Of a stretch of 6,186 bases of DNA, positions 5,959 through 6,186 are shown piece by piece. Position numbers and translations under genes: made by a program. The stretch's first letter is position 1; every line of letters starts with the position of its first letter. The stretch covers positions 1 to 6,186 of the forward strand of contig CAMJTZ010000115.1 in the NCBI GenBank assembly GCA_946408865.1, given 5' to 3'. This DNA comes from an uncultured Clostridia bacterium. GTDB lineage: Bacteria > Bacillota_A > Clostridia > Christensenellales > Aristaeellaceae. The notes under the pieces were generated by a model. That model made no database searches, had not been told where the DNA came from, and worked only from the letters and a program-made list of their open reading frames with translations.

Positions 5959-6186
5959 TCAATAGTTATGGACCGCCTCGTCGTCTCCGCCGTGCAGCAC
6001 GCTGTGCTCCTTGATGTAGCTGACAACGCTGTCCACTGTGGTAAAAGCCAGTCCCACGTGAGTATCCGCCGCGCCGTAATAGATCGCGATCCTGCCTGTC
6101 TCTCCGTCCTGCAGCGTCGCGCAGGGGAAGATCACGTTCGGCACAAAGCCGGTCACCTCATAGTTCTCCTCCGGCGTCAGCAGATG
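5959..6186 (-). CDS. GH130 mannosyl phosphorylase, C-terminal fragment (5' end outside window), probably manno-oligosaccharide type
   Basis: Only the last 75 residues are present, because the gene runs off the right edge. The fragment reads from HLLTPEENYEVTGFVPNVIF through GRIAIYYGAADTHVGLAF to a TGA stop. Similar C-terminal blade motifs (VPNV-FP, DG--IYYGAADT-VGLA) are typical of GH130 subfamily 2 beta-1,4-manno-oligosaccharide phosphorylases (EC 2.4.1.319 type) and differ from the [12 protein letters not shown] of its downstream neighbour. So these are two distinct GH130 paralogues, not a duplication. Subfamily 2 also includes mannosyl-N-acetylglucosamine phosphorylases acting on N-glycan core fragments, and the fragment cannot separate these. 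Pairing with a GH130_1 enzyme favours a mannan role. The family call is secure and the substrate is not. A GTG at 6156 is internal, since the frame continues upstream with conserved sequence. Confidence 0.85.
   Translation of the reverse strand, partial: HLLTPEENYEVTGFVPNVIFPCATLQDGETGRIAIYYGAADTHVGLAFTTVDSVVSYIKEHSVLHGGDDEAVHNY

Noticed and set aside
1..6186. CRISPR arrays, insertion sequences, tRNA or rRNA genes, phage or defence genes
   Set aside because: No spaced direct repeats, transposase motifs, cloverleaf sequences or defence domains were seen by eye on either strand. The window looks like a metabolic operon next to a riboswitch-controlled operon.

Overview
The window looks like a fragment of a fairly GC-rich Firmicutes chromosome, probably a gut or rumen Clostridia. 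This rests on a transcription-attenuating T-box leader, Shine-Dalgarno-led genes and a beta-mannan catabolic gene set of the kind known from Roseburia and Ruminococcus. Genus cannot be read from the sequence. All supported genes lie on the minus strand, so transcription runs from high to low coordinates.

Positions 6186 to 825 hold a compact mannoside-degradation operon. In transcription order it contains the C-terminal end of a GH130 mannosyl phosphorylase (probably the GH130_2, manno-oligosaccharide type), a complete GH130_1 4-O-beta-D-mannosyl-D-glucose phosphorylase, an SGNH/sialate-O-acetylesterase-like esterase, and a GH2 beta-mannosidase. Gaps are 36, 4 and 33 nt. None of the three complete proteins has a signal peptide, so they should act on imported oligosaccharides. 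The esterase would remove acetyl groups, the GH130 enzymes would phosphorolyse mannosyl linkages to mannose 1-phosphate, and the GH2 enzyme would hydrolyse remaining non-reducing beta-mannosyl ends. Transporter, epimerase, endomannanase and regulator, if present, lie beyond the right edge.

Positions 824 to 467 (358 bases without a protein gene) hold a strong sigma-A-type promoter and a complete T-box riboswitch: Stem I with a recognisable K-turn, the T-box sequence, an antiterminator and a competing intrinsic terminator. The best reading of the specifier is GUC (valine), which fits the discriminator-contact base, but the assignment is tentative.

Positions 466 to 1 hold the 5' part of an XRE-type HTH/cupin regulator directly under the T-box. 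A T-box-controlled transcription factor is the most unusual element here. By recall of similar proteins it may be the first gene of an operon for amino-acid or branched-acid CoA metabolism (AMP-binding ligase, 2-oxoacid:ferredoxin oxidoreductase), which cannot be verified from this window. No intrinsic terminator is visible between the mannan operon and the T-box promoter.
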